A stretch of 28,134 nt of DNA, taken from Gnetum montanum. Taxonomy: Eukaryota > Streptophyta > Gnetopsida > Gnetales > Gnetaceae. Positions 1 through 9,928 of this stretch are shown one piece after another (within the stretch, counting starts at the first letter, position 1; each line of letters starts with the position of its first letter). The stretch spans positions 1 to 28,134 of the forward strand of contig MNCI01020429.1 in the NCBI GenBank assembly GCA_015680685.1, given 5' to 3'. Position numbers and translations under genes: made by a program. The notes below the pieces were generated by a model. It was not told the origin of the DNA and searched no databases. It saw nothing but the letters and a program-made list of their open reading frames with translations.

Positions 1-186
1 CTTCCTCATTGACATTGACATTAACACTATTGATGTCAAAGGCTGTTAAGTTGAAGTCAAAGAGCTCAAGAGGCTTATGAATGCTGTGAAATGCTAATAT
101 GGAGGATGATACAAAGTTTGATAGTGTTGACACTAACACCAGCATCAATGTTAGCATCACTATTTTCAAAAATTTCAAAATTTCAT
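1..186. other. Flank left of the outer retrotransposon, no gene recognised
   Basis: This stretch lies outside the left LTR. It has no homology that I can see with the right flank beyond 25269. It is rich in short TGACATT/AACACT/GATGTCA words, for example an imperfect inverted repeat TGACAT...ATGTCA near 25-47. No convincing coding frame starts here; a 76-codon plus frame that begins at 99 runs into the LTR and is not supported. It may be host intergenic DNA or an older repeat. Confidence 0.4.
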
Positions 187-480
187 TGTTGATGCATAAA
201 TTTTGGTCATACCAACACCGGGAAAGAAAACTCTTTTTAGGAGACTATTGCCTAGGGTGCCTCTTGTATGGGTACAGAAACCTGGGAATAGTCTTGGCTG
301 GAGAGGGCTACATGGCCTTTTGCAAATAATAATCTAGAAAGAAATATGGAATTTAAATTAAATAATTATCTTCAATATAATAAGTAATTAAAAGAACTGA
401 ATTTTCCTTGGTCTCGTTGATGTTGCTGGTCTGTGACTACCAATGGTATCCACTGCTGGGCAGGAAGGCTGCGATCACCA

Positions 481-517
481 CGAGAGAGGGAGAGAGAGAG
501 AAAAAGAGAGAGAAACT
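481..517 (+). repeat. Purine (GA)n-rich microsatellite in the outer LTR
   Basis: GAGAGAGGGAGAGAGAGAG followed by AAAAAGAGAGAGAAA. The corresponding tract is present in the right LTR at about 24540-24570 with a different length, as expected for slippage after insertion. Confidence 0.7.
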
Positions 518-851
518 GCCCACTACAATCCACATAGGGCAGCAACAGCAGTTCTCAAAGCCTACCGTTGTTTGTCGCCTTTGTGCATTGTCGCAGAGAG
601 GAAGATCATCCACCCACGTCTACACCACTGTGACAAGCTCCTACCGTTGTCGAGAAGACCCACAAGGATCCGATTTTGAGCCACTGGCTCCTACCTTGGA
701 CCCTCCTCGAAGATCAACTAGAAGCCTGTAAAGAAAAGAAAAGAAAAGAGGAAACTACTGCTTAGTGGAGAGGAAGCTGCCCCTTCAGATTCTTAGCCAG
801 AGCCTGTTTGGGACTCCCTACTCCCGATGATCCCTAGAGCCCCCCTCTAGA

Positions 852-863
852 CTTTATTTTATA
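852..863 (-). promoter_or_regulatory. TATA box in the outer LTR
   Basis: On the minus strand the sequence reads TATAAAATAAAG, inside the U3-like part of the left LTR. The same place in the right (5') LTR, about 24908-24919, reads GATAAAATAAAG, so the copy that should drive transcription has a damaged box. Confidence 0.5.
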
Positions 864-944
864 GCTACTGTGACCCTCCATAACGATGGCTACATTCTCT
901 AATTTAAGTGCCCACTATGTCCATAACTTCTAAAACGTCTACCA

Positions 945-1250
945 TTAATGACCGTAACCACCATTATTAATAATTGTAACCGCCATTATTAATAATTGTA
1001 ACCACCACCATTAATAATTAGTTCTACCACCAATAATAATTGTAACCGCCACCATTAATAATTGTAACTGCCACTATTAATAATTGGTTCCGCCACCATT
1101 AATAATTGTAATTGCCACCATTAATAATTGTAACTACCATTATTAATAATTGTAACCACCACCATTAATAATTGTAATCACCATTACTAATAATTGGTTT
1201 CGCCACCATTAATAATTATAACCGCTATTATTAATGATTGTAACTTAATA
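945..1250 (+). repeat. AT-rich minisatellite inside the left outer LTR
   Basis: Degenerate tandem units of roughly 20-23 bp with the core ATTAATAATTGTAACCGCC. Variants have GGTTCCGCC or GTAATCACC in place of GTAACCGCC. The same array is found in the right LTR at about 25005-25265 with a different unit order and copy number. Confidence 0.85.
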
Positions 1251-1352
1251 GTTTAAATGCCCACCACTTGCATGATTTTTATTGTGGTGATTAAGAGAGA
1301 GAGATAGAGACATTGATAATCATGGCCCCATAAGAGCATGGGAGTGTTGACA

Positions 1353-1377
1353 TCAACCCTTAGCCCCCAAACTTTTT
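1353..1377 (-). other. Polypurine tract of the outer element
   Basis: The minus strand reads AAAAAGTTTGGGGGCTAAGG then GTTGA directly before the LTR start TGTCAACACTCCC. A purine-rich run abutting the 3' LTR is the usual plus-strand primer for reverse transcription. This position sets the element's orientation as minus. Confidence 0.65.
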
Positions 1378-2646
1378 ATTGCGTGCTAGTGCAAGGAACA
1401 AGACCACTGAAACTTTAAAATGATGCAATAGATAGGAAATCACAAATATCACAAAACAAGCAAATGGAAACTTCAAAGGAAACTATATTAACCTAAACAT
1501 GATTAAAATAACTATATAATTAAAAGAGAACTAAACATGGGCCACCCAAACCACACCATCTTATTTAATCAAACTCTAAATATATAATTTTATTATCTTA
1601 ACTACATATATCTATATATAATTAAAATATAATTATGATTTCTTTCATAGTCTTCTTACAAAGTAAAAGCCAACAGCATGTGGACTACTTTGAGCACAAG
1701 ACCCATACTAAACTTAATGAGGAGGACAGGCTCATATTAGATTGTGGCTAGTCATAACTTTCAGATTTTTCCTTGCAACTTTTTTTTTTTGGAAAATAGG
1801 TTCAACAAGGGAAATGGAGGTTAGGGTGAGGATAGCTTCCAGACCCCATCACACTTAAGAACTTATTACACTGCCAATGAACATGGTCCTCATTCATTTT
1901 TTTTCTTTTTTTAAGGAAACTTTGCCCATGGTGTACTTCATTCTTAAGGTAGGAATTCCAACACGAGTCTGGCCGATTAGCTACATTACCAATGAACACG
2001 GTCCTCATTCTTTTTTTTTTTCTTTTTGTGAAAAATTTGCCCATGATGCAGTTCAACCCTCGTGTATGTGCCTTTAATTACAATTTGATAGCATCATAGT
2101 AGGTCGCCTGGGTGGCTAAGGGTTCTCAAGTGGAAATGAACACACTTCACCGTTGTTCATAGGGTAACCATGGATCATGACACTTGAGGGCTAGGGCTTA
2201 TGAGAGGGAAAGTGGGATTTTCCAAGGTCACCTAGTGATTATGGCCAACCATTCTCCAACATCACCTATCCTACACTCATATGATCATGATGATTACATG
2301 ATAAGTTAGCACAAATCTCATACTCTATAATCCAACATAACTATAGAAACTAAAACCTTGAAAAGACTAGGAAGAATCAAAGCATTATTAAAATATATAG
2401 TATAAAAGAGATTTTATGTAATAGTACTAGGAAATATTATATAAAGGATTATACTCACATTATTTTCCAAAGGTGCTTTGATGACCCAACGCCTACTAAC
2501 TCAAAAGATCATAATGATTATTAAAATCATATGCAAAGAAAAAATCAAACAATATGCCAAGAAAGAAATGATGAGAGTGCAAAGAAAATATACAAATGCA
2601 ACTATATACAAATGAAATGCATGGTGAAGAGGAAGAAAACATGCAA
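1378..2646 (-). other. Outer element 3' untranslated region
   Basis: About 1.27 kb between the end of the coding frame and the polypurine tract, AT-rich, with no coding frame that I can support. It contains an imperfect 115-bp tandem duplication (about 1874-2060) with T-rich tracts. The predicted frames over that duplication on both strands are by-products of the repeat. Confidence 0.6.
1874..2060. repeat. Imperfect 115-bp tandem duplication
   Basis: CCAATGAACATGGTCCTCAT at 1874 recurs as CCAATGAACACGGTCCTCAT at 1989. Each copy is followed by a T-rich tract and a TTTGCCCATG(G/A)TG block. The period is 115 bp. Confidence 0.8.
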
Positions 2647-4772
2647 CTAAGAATCTACTAGGTGTCCACGTGGGGCACCTGAGTAGAAATGCTTCAAATT
2701 AAATGCATTAAAATTTCTATGTAATCTACATCCTTTCAAATCAGCAATTTTATATACATTGGGGCCAATGATGTTTTTAATTCGAAATGGGCCTACCACA
2801 TAGGAGAGAACTTATTTTGAAGATTTTCTTGGTCAAATGTTCTACCTTGTTCTGAGACTAGGTCCCCTATCTTAAAGTCTTCACCAATGTACTTCCTATC
2901 AAGATATTGTCGATGCATAAGATTACGAAAATCAAGACCTAATCTTAACTTGCTTGTTAATTTTCTATCAAGTTTTTCTTTGATATAAGTTTCAATGGTA
3001 GGTCTATGTCTTGGGGGGTCATCAAATATAGCCTTTCTAGGAGCATGTTCCATGGATGTGTCATTAAATTTTATCACACCTTGAACTATTTTAAGAGGTA
3101 GGGTCTTATTTATATCTTTATCTTCCCCTAAAGGTGGTGGACCACTTAGACGAAATCCATCATGTTGTTGATAAGGCAAGGTGTCTCCATAGCTTTCTTC
3201 ACCTTCTCTAGAACTTTGATAGGATTGGATGGGATCCACATGAGAGACAGGATTTTTTGTAGTTCCACTCACATAGTCATTTTCAACATGTTTACTATGC
3301 TCAACCTTAATAACCCCAACATAAAGATTAGCGCTTTGATCTTCCAAAGATTGATTTTTTTGATCCAAGGTTGTCACTACTTGTTTGTAAAAGGGTTCTC
3401 GAGGTATAGTCATGTGCTCAGATCTTCCTTTGATAGGGATTAATAGCTTTGAGAAATCTAACCTAAAGAAGCTCCCAAACTTGACTCCAAAAGTCCTAGA
3501 TAGGAGCACAATATAGGTAGGTGACATGTCAACTACCAGGATATCTGTGTAACATGTGAACGTAGGGTATTGTTTAAATTGCACTTTCACTCCTTTTAAT
3601 GACCCTACTACAGGTATATTGGACCCATCAAGTTGAATCACATTTTTCATTTGTGGTATCATTTGTGCTCCTAAAGTCTTACATACCTCAAGTGGCATGA
3701 CACTGACAGTTGCTCCAAAATCCATCAAACAATTGTGAACATTCTTTCCTAAAATAATTAGATTTGTTAGGAAAGGAGGTTGCTCTTTCTTGCTCATCAT
3801 GGAATTGTTTACATTTTATGCTGATAATGTGTTAGGACTTTCTGTGAAGTGAACTTGTCTTTTAAGGGTTGGGGTTGTTTCTTTTCTAGTTTCAAGTGTA
3901 TGAACTATCTCTTGAATTACCTCTTTCATTTCATTAAATTGTAAAAGGTCATACATTGAGATGTTAGCTTTGGTTTTCTTCAAATCCTCAACTAAATTGT
4001 AACTCTTAGATCCATCTTTGACTTCTTGTTGAGGTGGAGTTCTTCTAAGTATAGAAGATGGGTTGGATTGTTGTGGAGTGTTTGTTTGGGATGACTCTTT
4101 TTTAGTATTTGTGTTACTTTGACTAGCAGCTCTTCTGTTTGGAGGAGTGTAAGGGTCATTCCTAGTTTGTTGTTGTGTGTTGTTCATGATGTCACTAAGT
4201 CTATGATAGCGAGCATTAGGTGGGTTGGGGTTGTTTACCATAACTTGCTCCAATGAGGAAACCTCTTCATTTTCTGTTTGATGAGGTACGTTAAGGACCA
4301 TAATAGGAGGTTTCCCATTTTTTTGACCTTGGGTGTTGTCGCCATATAATGCTAAAAATTGGGGACAAGTCTTCTCAGAATGTTGCCTAGTGTTATGGAA
4401 GCGGCAATAATTGTCATTGACTGATGAACTAGGCTTTTCTGGTTGTATAGAGCCCTTGTTGTTGTTTCACTTTAGTTCAACTACTTCATTGGAAAGTTTT
4501 TGAAGTGAAGTTAATATCTGGGTCATTTGATCTTGAGCTTGAGTTGTGGGTTCAACAAGATTAGGTACCTTGTTTGGTTTTATGATGGACTGAACTAAGG
4601 CCTTTGACTGATCCTCATTCAAACTAGTGTTAGATGGTAAGAATGGAGAATATGTGGGACTTTGAAAATAACTATTTGTAGGTTGATTCATTTGAAGGGG
4701 AACAGGAGTTTGGAACATAGTGTTGGTCATTGGAAAAGTTGGTAGAGATATAAGATTATGTTGCATAGGGTT
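2647..4772 (-). pseudogene. Outer element gag C-terminus, zinc knuckle, protease and integrase C-terminal-like tail
   Basis: One minus frame runs from the inner-element junction at 4772 to about 2793 with two in-frame stops (4467-4469 TGA, 3813-3815 TAA). It continues to a stop at 2647 after a one-base loss near 2793. In order it holds a Pro/Gln-rich gag tail, a zinc knuckle of form CX2HX4HX4C (CRFHNTRQHSEKTC, about 4362-4403), the motif MYDLLQF, and an aspartic protease with CLMDFGATVSVMPL, where Asp is kept but the usual DS/TG reads DFG. After a linker comes GEDFKIGDLV...NKFSPMW followed, across the frameshift, by VGPFRI...GPNVYKIADL. This matches the C-terminal region of plant gypsy integrases. 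There is no RT, RNase H or DDE core between. It joins the gag half at 22951-23673 once the inner element is removed. Confidence 0.75.
4768..4772. other. Target site duplication, left (GGGTT)
   Basis: Pairs with AGGTT at 22940-22944 on the other side of the inner element. Removing the element and one pentamer brings the two outer gag halves together. Confidence 0.75.
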
Positions 4773-5366
4773 TGTACTGCCTGAAATCATCGGTCTCCAG
4801 CTGGAAGGAAACAGAGGCCGTGGGTTCGCAGGACACGCACAGAAGATCCTACCTTCGCCTGAGGGTGAGCTGGAATGAACGAAGGTAGAGTACCTTGGGT
4901 GTTCCGCACGCAGATCAGACAAGGATTTCCCCAAACGTACACCGGAGTGCTATACGCTGGGTTATACGTAAACGACATAACAGGCGTGAATCAGAGTGTA
5001 AACAGTGTAAGCAGCATAAACGATGTGAACATAGGGTAGACGTAAACAAGCGTAAACAGAATACGTGCAAGAATTAATGTGGACAGTAAAAAATTGTAGG
5101 AAGAAAATGTAACAATGGTATTACAGAATTAAAATACATGCACCTGTCAAACGTAGTTGTGAGTGGAACACAAGGCGAACGAAAGCCCTGGTGGGTGCAG
5201 GGATGATTGCGACTGGTTCACACTGTAAGCACAATGTAGAGGCTGTATGCTTAGCGTACAGGGTTGTCCAGCGTAAAAGGTTTTGAGCTCTGGTTCTCAA
5301 CGTCTCTGTTCTCTGGTGTGCTCTTGGAATTTGCCAAAAAACCCTGGATTTCGTGAAAAATTGGGG

Positions 5367-5375
5367 TTTTATATA
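5367..5375 (-). promoter_or_regulatory. TATA box of the inner LTR
   Basis: The minus strand reads CTATATAAAACC in the left LTR. The homologous bases in the right (5') LTR have changed to CTGTAGAAAACC, so the copy positioned to drive the element has lost its TATA box. Confidence 0.65.
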
Positions 5376-5459
5376 GGTTTTGACGGCAGACTCGGGTTGT
5401 GTGACACGTGGCGCATTGACTGGAGGGGTGTAAAATTTACAAGTGTACAATATGTTACA

Positions 5460-5880
5460 TTTTCCGAGCATATACGTTGTCTGCAGTGAGCGTAGACTGT
5501 GGGCGTATACGCTGGGTGTATATGCTAGAGGTGCTGGGCGTATGCGGGCTTAGGCGTAGATGTTGTTGACGCTGGCGTATATGCTGATGGATGCTGGGTG
5601 TATACACTAACATGCTAGGCATATACACTGATGTGCTGGGCGTATACGCTAAGCGTATACGCTGAGCGTATACGCTGATGGTTGTTGCCTTGTGCCAAAT
5701 CTCGCTCTGTAGTGCTGTTTTCATGTCGTCTTTGGAGGTTTCATGCCGAGCGTATGCACCTGTTGTTCATGGTGAGCGTACATGCGGGGCGTGTATGTTG
5801 GGCGTGTACGCTGGACGTCTACGCTGGGCGTTTGAGCATATACGCTGGGAACGTACACTTGGGCGTATACGCTGAAACTG
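5460..5880. repeat. GCGTATACGC palindrome field, left inner LTR
   Basis: Exact GCGTATACGC at 5503, 5640, 5653, 5666 and 5863. The middle three are spaced exactly 13 bp apart. Many one- or two-base variants lie between them (GTGTATACAC, GCATATACAC, GCGTGTACGC). The field gives no real coding frame; short frames across it (Tyr/Arg/Ile/Pro-rich) come from the repeat. Confidence 0.88.
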
Positions 5881-6016
5881 CATACTTAGTGAAAATTGAG
5901 CATCTGATCTCCGAAGTTTCCATGTTTGACACCAGACGTAGCCGTGGTTGTCTGGGGGTCCCAGGGACCTGCTTGGTGTTGGACGAGTACTAAGCTCCAA
6001 ATTTTGTGGTGTTTCA

Positions 6017-6030
6017 TTGGCCCCTCTTTG
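6017..6030 (-). other. Polypurine tract of the inner element
   Basis: The minus strand reads AAAGAGGGGCCAA directly before the LTR start TGAAACAC. This is the expected place for the plus-strand primer and confirms minus orientation. Confidence 0.72.
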
Positions 6031-7552
6031 TTGACGTTTGGAGGAATTGACCCGAGAAGCGTCGACAAAGAAGTGCAAAACACCATAGGCAACTCAATAG
6101 AGACTTTGTCCATTGCCACTTGACTAGACGTCATCGCACTGTGTTCAGTAGTACATGGGATGAGGAAAGTGGAACTTTGTAGCTGGTAGGAGAATGGGAA
6201 TTGTAGGGGCTAATAACTGCCCAAGGGATTGCGCTTGGTGAAAAGGGGATGTTCTGGTGTGTGTGTCATGCTGATCCTTGTCAATAGCCATTATTTTAGC
6301 AGACTTAGAATCCAGACCTGTAATGTGCGTCCTTTGGCGGAACAAGCCTCTTGGGTAATGTTCAAGAGAACTTGTTGGCAAGACCAAAGCCATGGAAGGA
6401 TGTGTTGCATTCTTTGGAAGAACAGGGCCTTTGTTTAGTTTTTAGGGGAAGCCTGTCGGCGGAGAGCCAAAGCTATGCAACTAGATGTGTTTTGATTGTT
6501 TTTTTTACATGAGTACTTGGTTTTAAGACGATTGCCTTCCCGCCTGGGGCTTGTATGGGAAGTGCCAAGGGCCTCTTTTTTTAAAAGAAAAAAAAAGAAA
6601 ATGGTGCATTGATTCTGTACTCATATGCAAGTGCTATGTCATGTATTGCAACTGGTTCAAAGTGTTACAGTATGCAACGGTGTACTCAAGGTTTTGGATG
6701 TACTAGGTGTATCAAAGGTGTGACTGAGTGAACTGTGTCAGTGGATAGATAAAGAGTGTGTCGGGAGATGGGGATGTACTAGCGAATGGTTTGATTTAGT
6801 CTTGCCATGTGTGCTATGAACATTGCCCCATCTTGTTGCTTATGATGAAATGCATTCTTATGCGAAAACCTCTGGGTGTCATCCTGTAAACATAACTCCA
6901 AGGAAACATGAAAACCATGAGTGAATAAGCGAGCTTAGACTTACACAGTGACCAAGACATTGGAGGTGATTTCATGCATTGTAGATGAGTGGCAGCGACG
7001 TTAGTGGGATTGTCTGATGGCGAGCGATGCAGTGATTCTGATAAAGCTTGAACGTGGCAGCGGATTGAGGAACTAGAAATGAACTTGCCAGTTTATAGTC
7101 TTGGCGGACCATGATGGGTTAGTTTTATGTCATGACCCGTTGGACATTGCCCATTTAGCGTCGTGGCAGACGTTACGCTGCCAGTTTTTAGTCTTAGAGG
7201 ACCATGAAGAGGCGAACCAATTTATACTCTTAGCAGACTCTGGCGAGTGCGACCATGGCAGTTTACTGTCATGCCGAACAGGTGCTAGTTTATCATCATT
7301 GCAGACACTGTGTGGTATCAATTTATCGTCATGATTCCAGGACGAGCTATGGTATCAGTTTTAAGTCATAATCCAGGACTGTTCTGTGGTATCAATTTTA
7401 AGTCATGACTCCAGGACTATTCTGTGGTATCAGTTTTAAGTCATGACTCCAAGACTCTTCTGTGGTATCAGTTTTAAGTCATAATCCAGGACTGCTCTGT
7501 GGTATCAGTTTAAAGTCGTGACTCCAGGACTCGCATGTACCTGAGCTTGTAC
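6031..7552 (-). other. Inner element 3' untranslated region
   Basis: About 1.5 kb between the integrase stop and the polypurine tract. No coding frame is supported; frames at 6145-6438 and 7101-7334 on both strands lack recognisable content and the second overlaps a tandem array. It holds a T/A homopolymer-rich stretch near 6566-6602 and the repeat array at 7080-7540. A long 3' UTR with tandem repeats is described for Tat-lineage elements. Confidence 0.65.
7080..7540. repeat. Tandem repeat array in the inner element 3' UTR
   Basis: From about 7312 on, 37-38-bp units begin GTGGTATCAGTTTTAAGTCA and continue with TGACTCCAGGACT. More degenerate units (CAGTTTACTGTCATGCCGAAC; TAGTTTATCATCATTGCAGAC) extend left to about 7090. 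The core AGTTTxAxGTCAT is shared with arrays at 11140-11440 and 16644-16902. Confidence 0.85.
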
Positions 7553-8305
7553 TCAAATGTAGAATGGTTTTAGGAACAAGTGATTGGTTGGATTAGCAAA
7601 CTCATTCCCTTCCATATCAGCGAGCTTGAATGCTCCATTGTCGAATGCTTTAATGACCAAGTAAGGCCCTTCCCAGTTGGCTGAGAATTTTTCTGAGTGT
7701 TCTTGAATTACCTTAAGTACAAGGTCACCTTCTTTGATGGGGCACTTATGGATGTCGTGTCGATGTCGTTGCCGTTGTTGTTTTTGATACCATTCGATCT
7801 GATCGAGGGCACGCATGCGTTCTTCCTCCACTGAGTCGAGGTCAATGGTGCGCAAATCATTATTTTGCCCATCGTCGAGGAGTCCGGAAAGTGTTATCCT
7901 TAAAGAGGGTACCTGTAATTCCAAGGATAAAATAGCTTCTGAACCGTAAACAAGACTATATGGTGTTTTACCTGTTGAAGTTTGATGTGTAGTACGGTAT
8001 GCCAACAATGCGTATATCAATTGTTTGTGCCATCTTCGCTTGCTTTGGGTGAGCATCTTTTTGAGTATTGTAATAATCGTTTTGTTTGTTGCCTCTTCTT
8101 GCCCATTGCTCTGAGGATAGTAAGGGTATGAAAACAAGTGTTTGATCCCTAGACTTTCACAAAAGGTTTTGGTCTCGGCACTACTAAATTGTGGCACGTT
8201 GTCAGTGATGATTGTCATGGGAATGCCAAAGCGAGTTACAATATTTTCGAGAATGAAGTTGCATACATGTTTAGATGTAGTTTTTCGAAGGGGATCAGCT
8301 TCTAC
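7553..8305 (-). pseudogene. Inner element integrase core and C-terminal domain
   Basis: Continues in the same frame after the TAG at 8306-8308. It has MTIITDNVPQFSS with the second DDE aspartate, YPQSNGQEEATNKT with the glutamate, then LLAYRTTHQTSTGKTPYSLVYG, and the C-terminal SANWEGPYLVIKAFDNGAFKL resembling the GPY-type module. This is the enzyme that joins the DNA copy to the chromosome. Catalytic residues appear intact, but the chain is cut off from RT by five upstream stops. The frame ends at 7553 just before the tandem repeat array of the 3' UTR. Confidence 0.92.
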
Positions 8306-9481
8306 CTACTTCGTAAAATATTCGGTTGTGGTTATGATGAAACTATGCCCTGCAGAAGATGAGGGTGTTATCGGGCCGATAAGGTCCAATCCCCACTTTT
8401 GAAAGGACCACGTGATTTGCGCTGTATGCAACTCATTTGGTGGGACATGTATTAGATTGCTATGTTTTTGACAAGTACTACATGTTTTGACCTTGGAGAG
8501 ACAGTCGTATTCCATGTGTGGCCAATAATAGCCTAAGCGTATGATCTTTGTTGCCATGGCTTTTGGTGCTATGTGTCCTCCGCATAGTCTGTCGTGTACT
8601 TGTTCGACAATGGTTTGGGCATCGGTACTATTGACGCATGTTAGCAATATGCCTTCGTAGGATCTATGACATAACGCGTCTCCTACTAGGGTATACTGCT
8701 TAGAACGTTTTTGTACTACATCCTTTTGTGCATTTGTTAGATGTTGTGGTGTTTCGCCATGTAGAAGGTATTCTTTTATGTCATCATACCATTCTACCGC
8801 ACGTATCGTACTAACAGATGCAATCGGTAGCATGTCAAGAGTATTGCTTATTAGTTTGACACAACTAGTTATGGAGCTTGGCAACGTTTGGAATATGTCA
8901 GACGATATGTTTAATGCCAAGGTGGCTAGTGCATCTGCGATGGTATTGTCATTTCTAGAGATGTGTTGCACATCGATGTTTTCGAATCGCCTCGTTAGCT
9001 GTTTCGCCAGGTCGCAGTATGGTTGTAAATGTTGGGCTTTACATGTATATACGTCTGTTACCTGGTTTATGACCAGTTGCGAGTCTCCCCTGACCACAAG
9101 CCATGTGATGCCTAAAGCCAGTGCTACCGCGAGACCTCTAAGGAGACCTTCGTACTCTGCTATGTTGTTTGTACAATGAAAGTTGAAACAGTAAGCAAAG
9201 GGTCGGATCTCCCCGGAGGGATAGGTGATGACGATGGCTACACTTCCCCCTCGAGAGGTGGATGCTCCATCAAATTTTAGAATGGAATCATAGTCATTGG
9301 GCACTATGTTGATTACGCTTATATTCTCATCCAGGAATTCTGGCTCTATACTCGCTTGATTGCGCGTTGGTGACGTGGCCATTTGATTTGCTATGGCTTG
9401 ACCTTTGACGGATGATTGTGCTATGTAGTGTAGGTCAAATTCAGCTATCATGGCTTTCCAGCGGGCTATTCGACTCATTTC
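8306..9481 (-). pseudogene. Inner element second (archaeal-type) RNase H and integrase N-terminal part
   Basis: The frame starts at MSRIARWKAMIAEFDLHYI. A second RNase H fold follows, with the acidic positions in FDGASTSRGG, NNIAEYEGLLRGL, RGDSQLVINQV and NDNTIADALATLA. A duplicated RNase H of this type directly before integrase is diagnostic of the Tat lineage. The integrase part begins with the zinc-binding HHCC arrangement (HDRLCGGHIAP...CSTCQKH) and the first DDE aspartate in WGLDLIGPITP. The frame ends at a TAG (8306-8308) where related proteins have Trp in a YFTKWVEA-like block, so it is probably a TGG-to-TAG change. Confidence 0.9.
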
Positions 9482-9484
9482 TTA

Positions 9485-9928
9485 GATGTTTCCTATGATG
9501 GCCCTGAGCACATCGTCCTTGCAAATTATATTAACTTGATTACGGAAGAGGTAATGTCACCATTTTCTCAAAGAAAAGACTAAAGCTAAAAAGGACCTCT
9601 CCATGTCGTTATACTTTTTCTCGTGAGCGACTAATGCATGGCTTAAGTAGTATATAGGGACTTCAGTTCTGTCATCTCGTTTCTGGCAAAGCATAGATGC
9701 GATTGATGAATCCGAAGTAGCGAGGTAGATGTAAAATGGTTTATCGTTCTAAGGTGGATAAACTGTGGGTAATCCGGCAAGTGCTGTCTTAATGTTATCA
9801 AATGCTTCTTGACACTGCGGAGTCCATTCAAAATGGACGTTCTTGCGTAACAAGTGGTTCATAGGTTTTAGTTTGTCTGTCAATTTTTCTATGAAGCGCA
9901 TGATAAACTGCAATCTACCTTGTAGATC
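9485..9928 (-). pseudogene. Inner element first RNase H (gypsy type)
   Basis: In the same frame as the RT, this stretch encodes HFEWTPQCQEAFDNIKTAL, then FYIYLATSDSSIASMLCQ, then PIYYLSHALVAHEKKYN and the block ending in LRAIIGNI. This is the RNase H domain that follows RT in Ty3/gypsy elements and degrades the RNA template; the usual first Asp after the FYIYL block appears degraded. Three in-frame stops interrupt it: TAG at 9749-9751, TGA at 9557-9559 and TAA at 9482-9484. No frameshift is needed to read it. Confidence 0.8.

Larger units (their letters stand above)
187..1352 (-). repeat. Outer element 3' LTR (left copy)
   Basis: Starts TGTTGATGCATAAATTTTGG and ends GTGTTGACA on the plus strand, so it has TG...CA ends. 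It matches 24244-25269 along its length, including the shared TATCCACTGCTGGGCAGGAA block, a purine microsatellite (about 481-516) and an AT-rich minisatellite (about 945-1250). The last 80 or so bases (about 1270-1352) have no counterpart in the right copy. Adjacent polypurine sequence at 1353-1377 on the minus strand identifies this as the 3' LTR. Confidence 0.9.
4773..6016 (-). repeat. Inner element 3' LTR (left copy)
   Basis: Direct repeat of 21678-22939, bounded by TG and CA. Contains a TATA box (5367-5375 on the minus strand) and a dense field of GCGTATACGC-type palindromes (about 5460-5880). The polypurine tract at 6017-6030 marks it as the 3' LTR. Confidence 0.93.

Noticed and set aside
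5455-6134. Several overlapping minus and plus frames rich in Tyr, Arg, Ile and Pro across the inner LTR
   Set aside because: They come from the GCGTATACGC repeat, which is open in several frames. They overlap each other on both strands, and the matching frames in the other LTR are not conserved in length.
7101-7334. A plus frame of 77 codons and its minus-strand partner in the 3' UTR
   Set aside because: Lies within the degenerate repeat array and has no recognisable domain.
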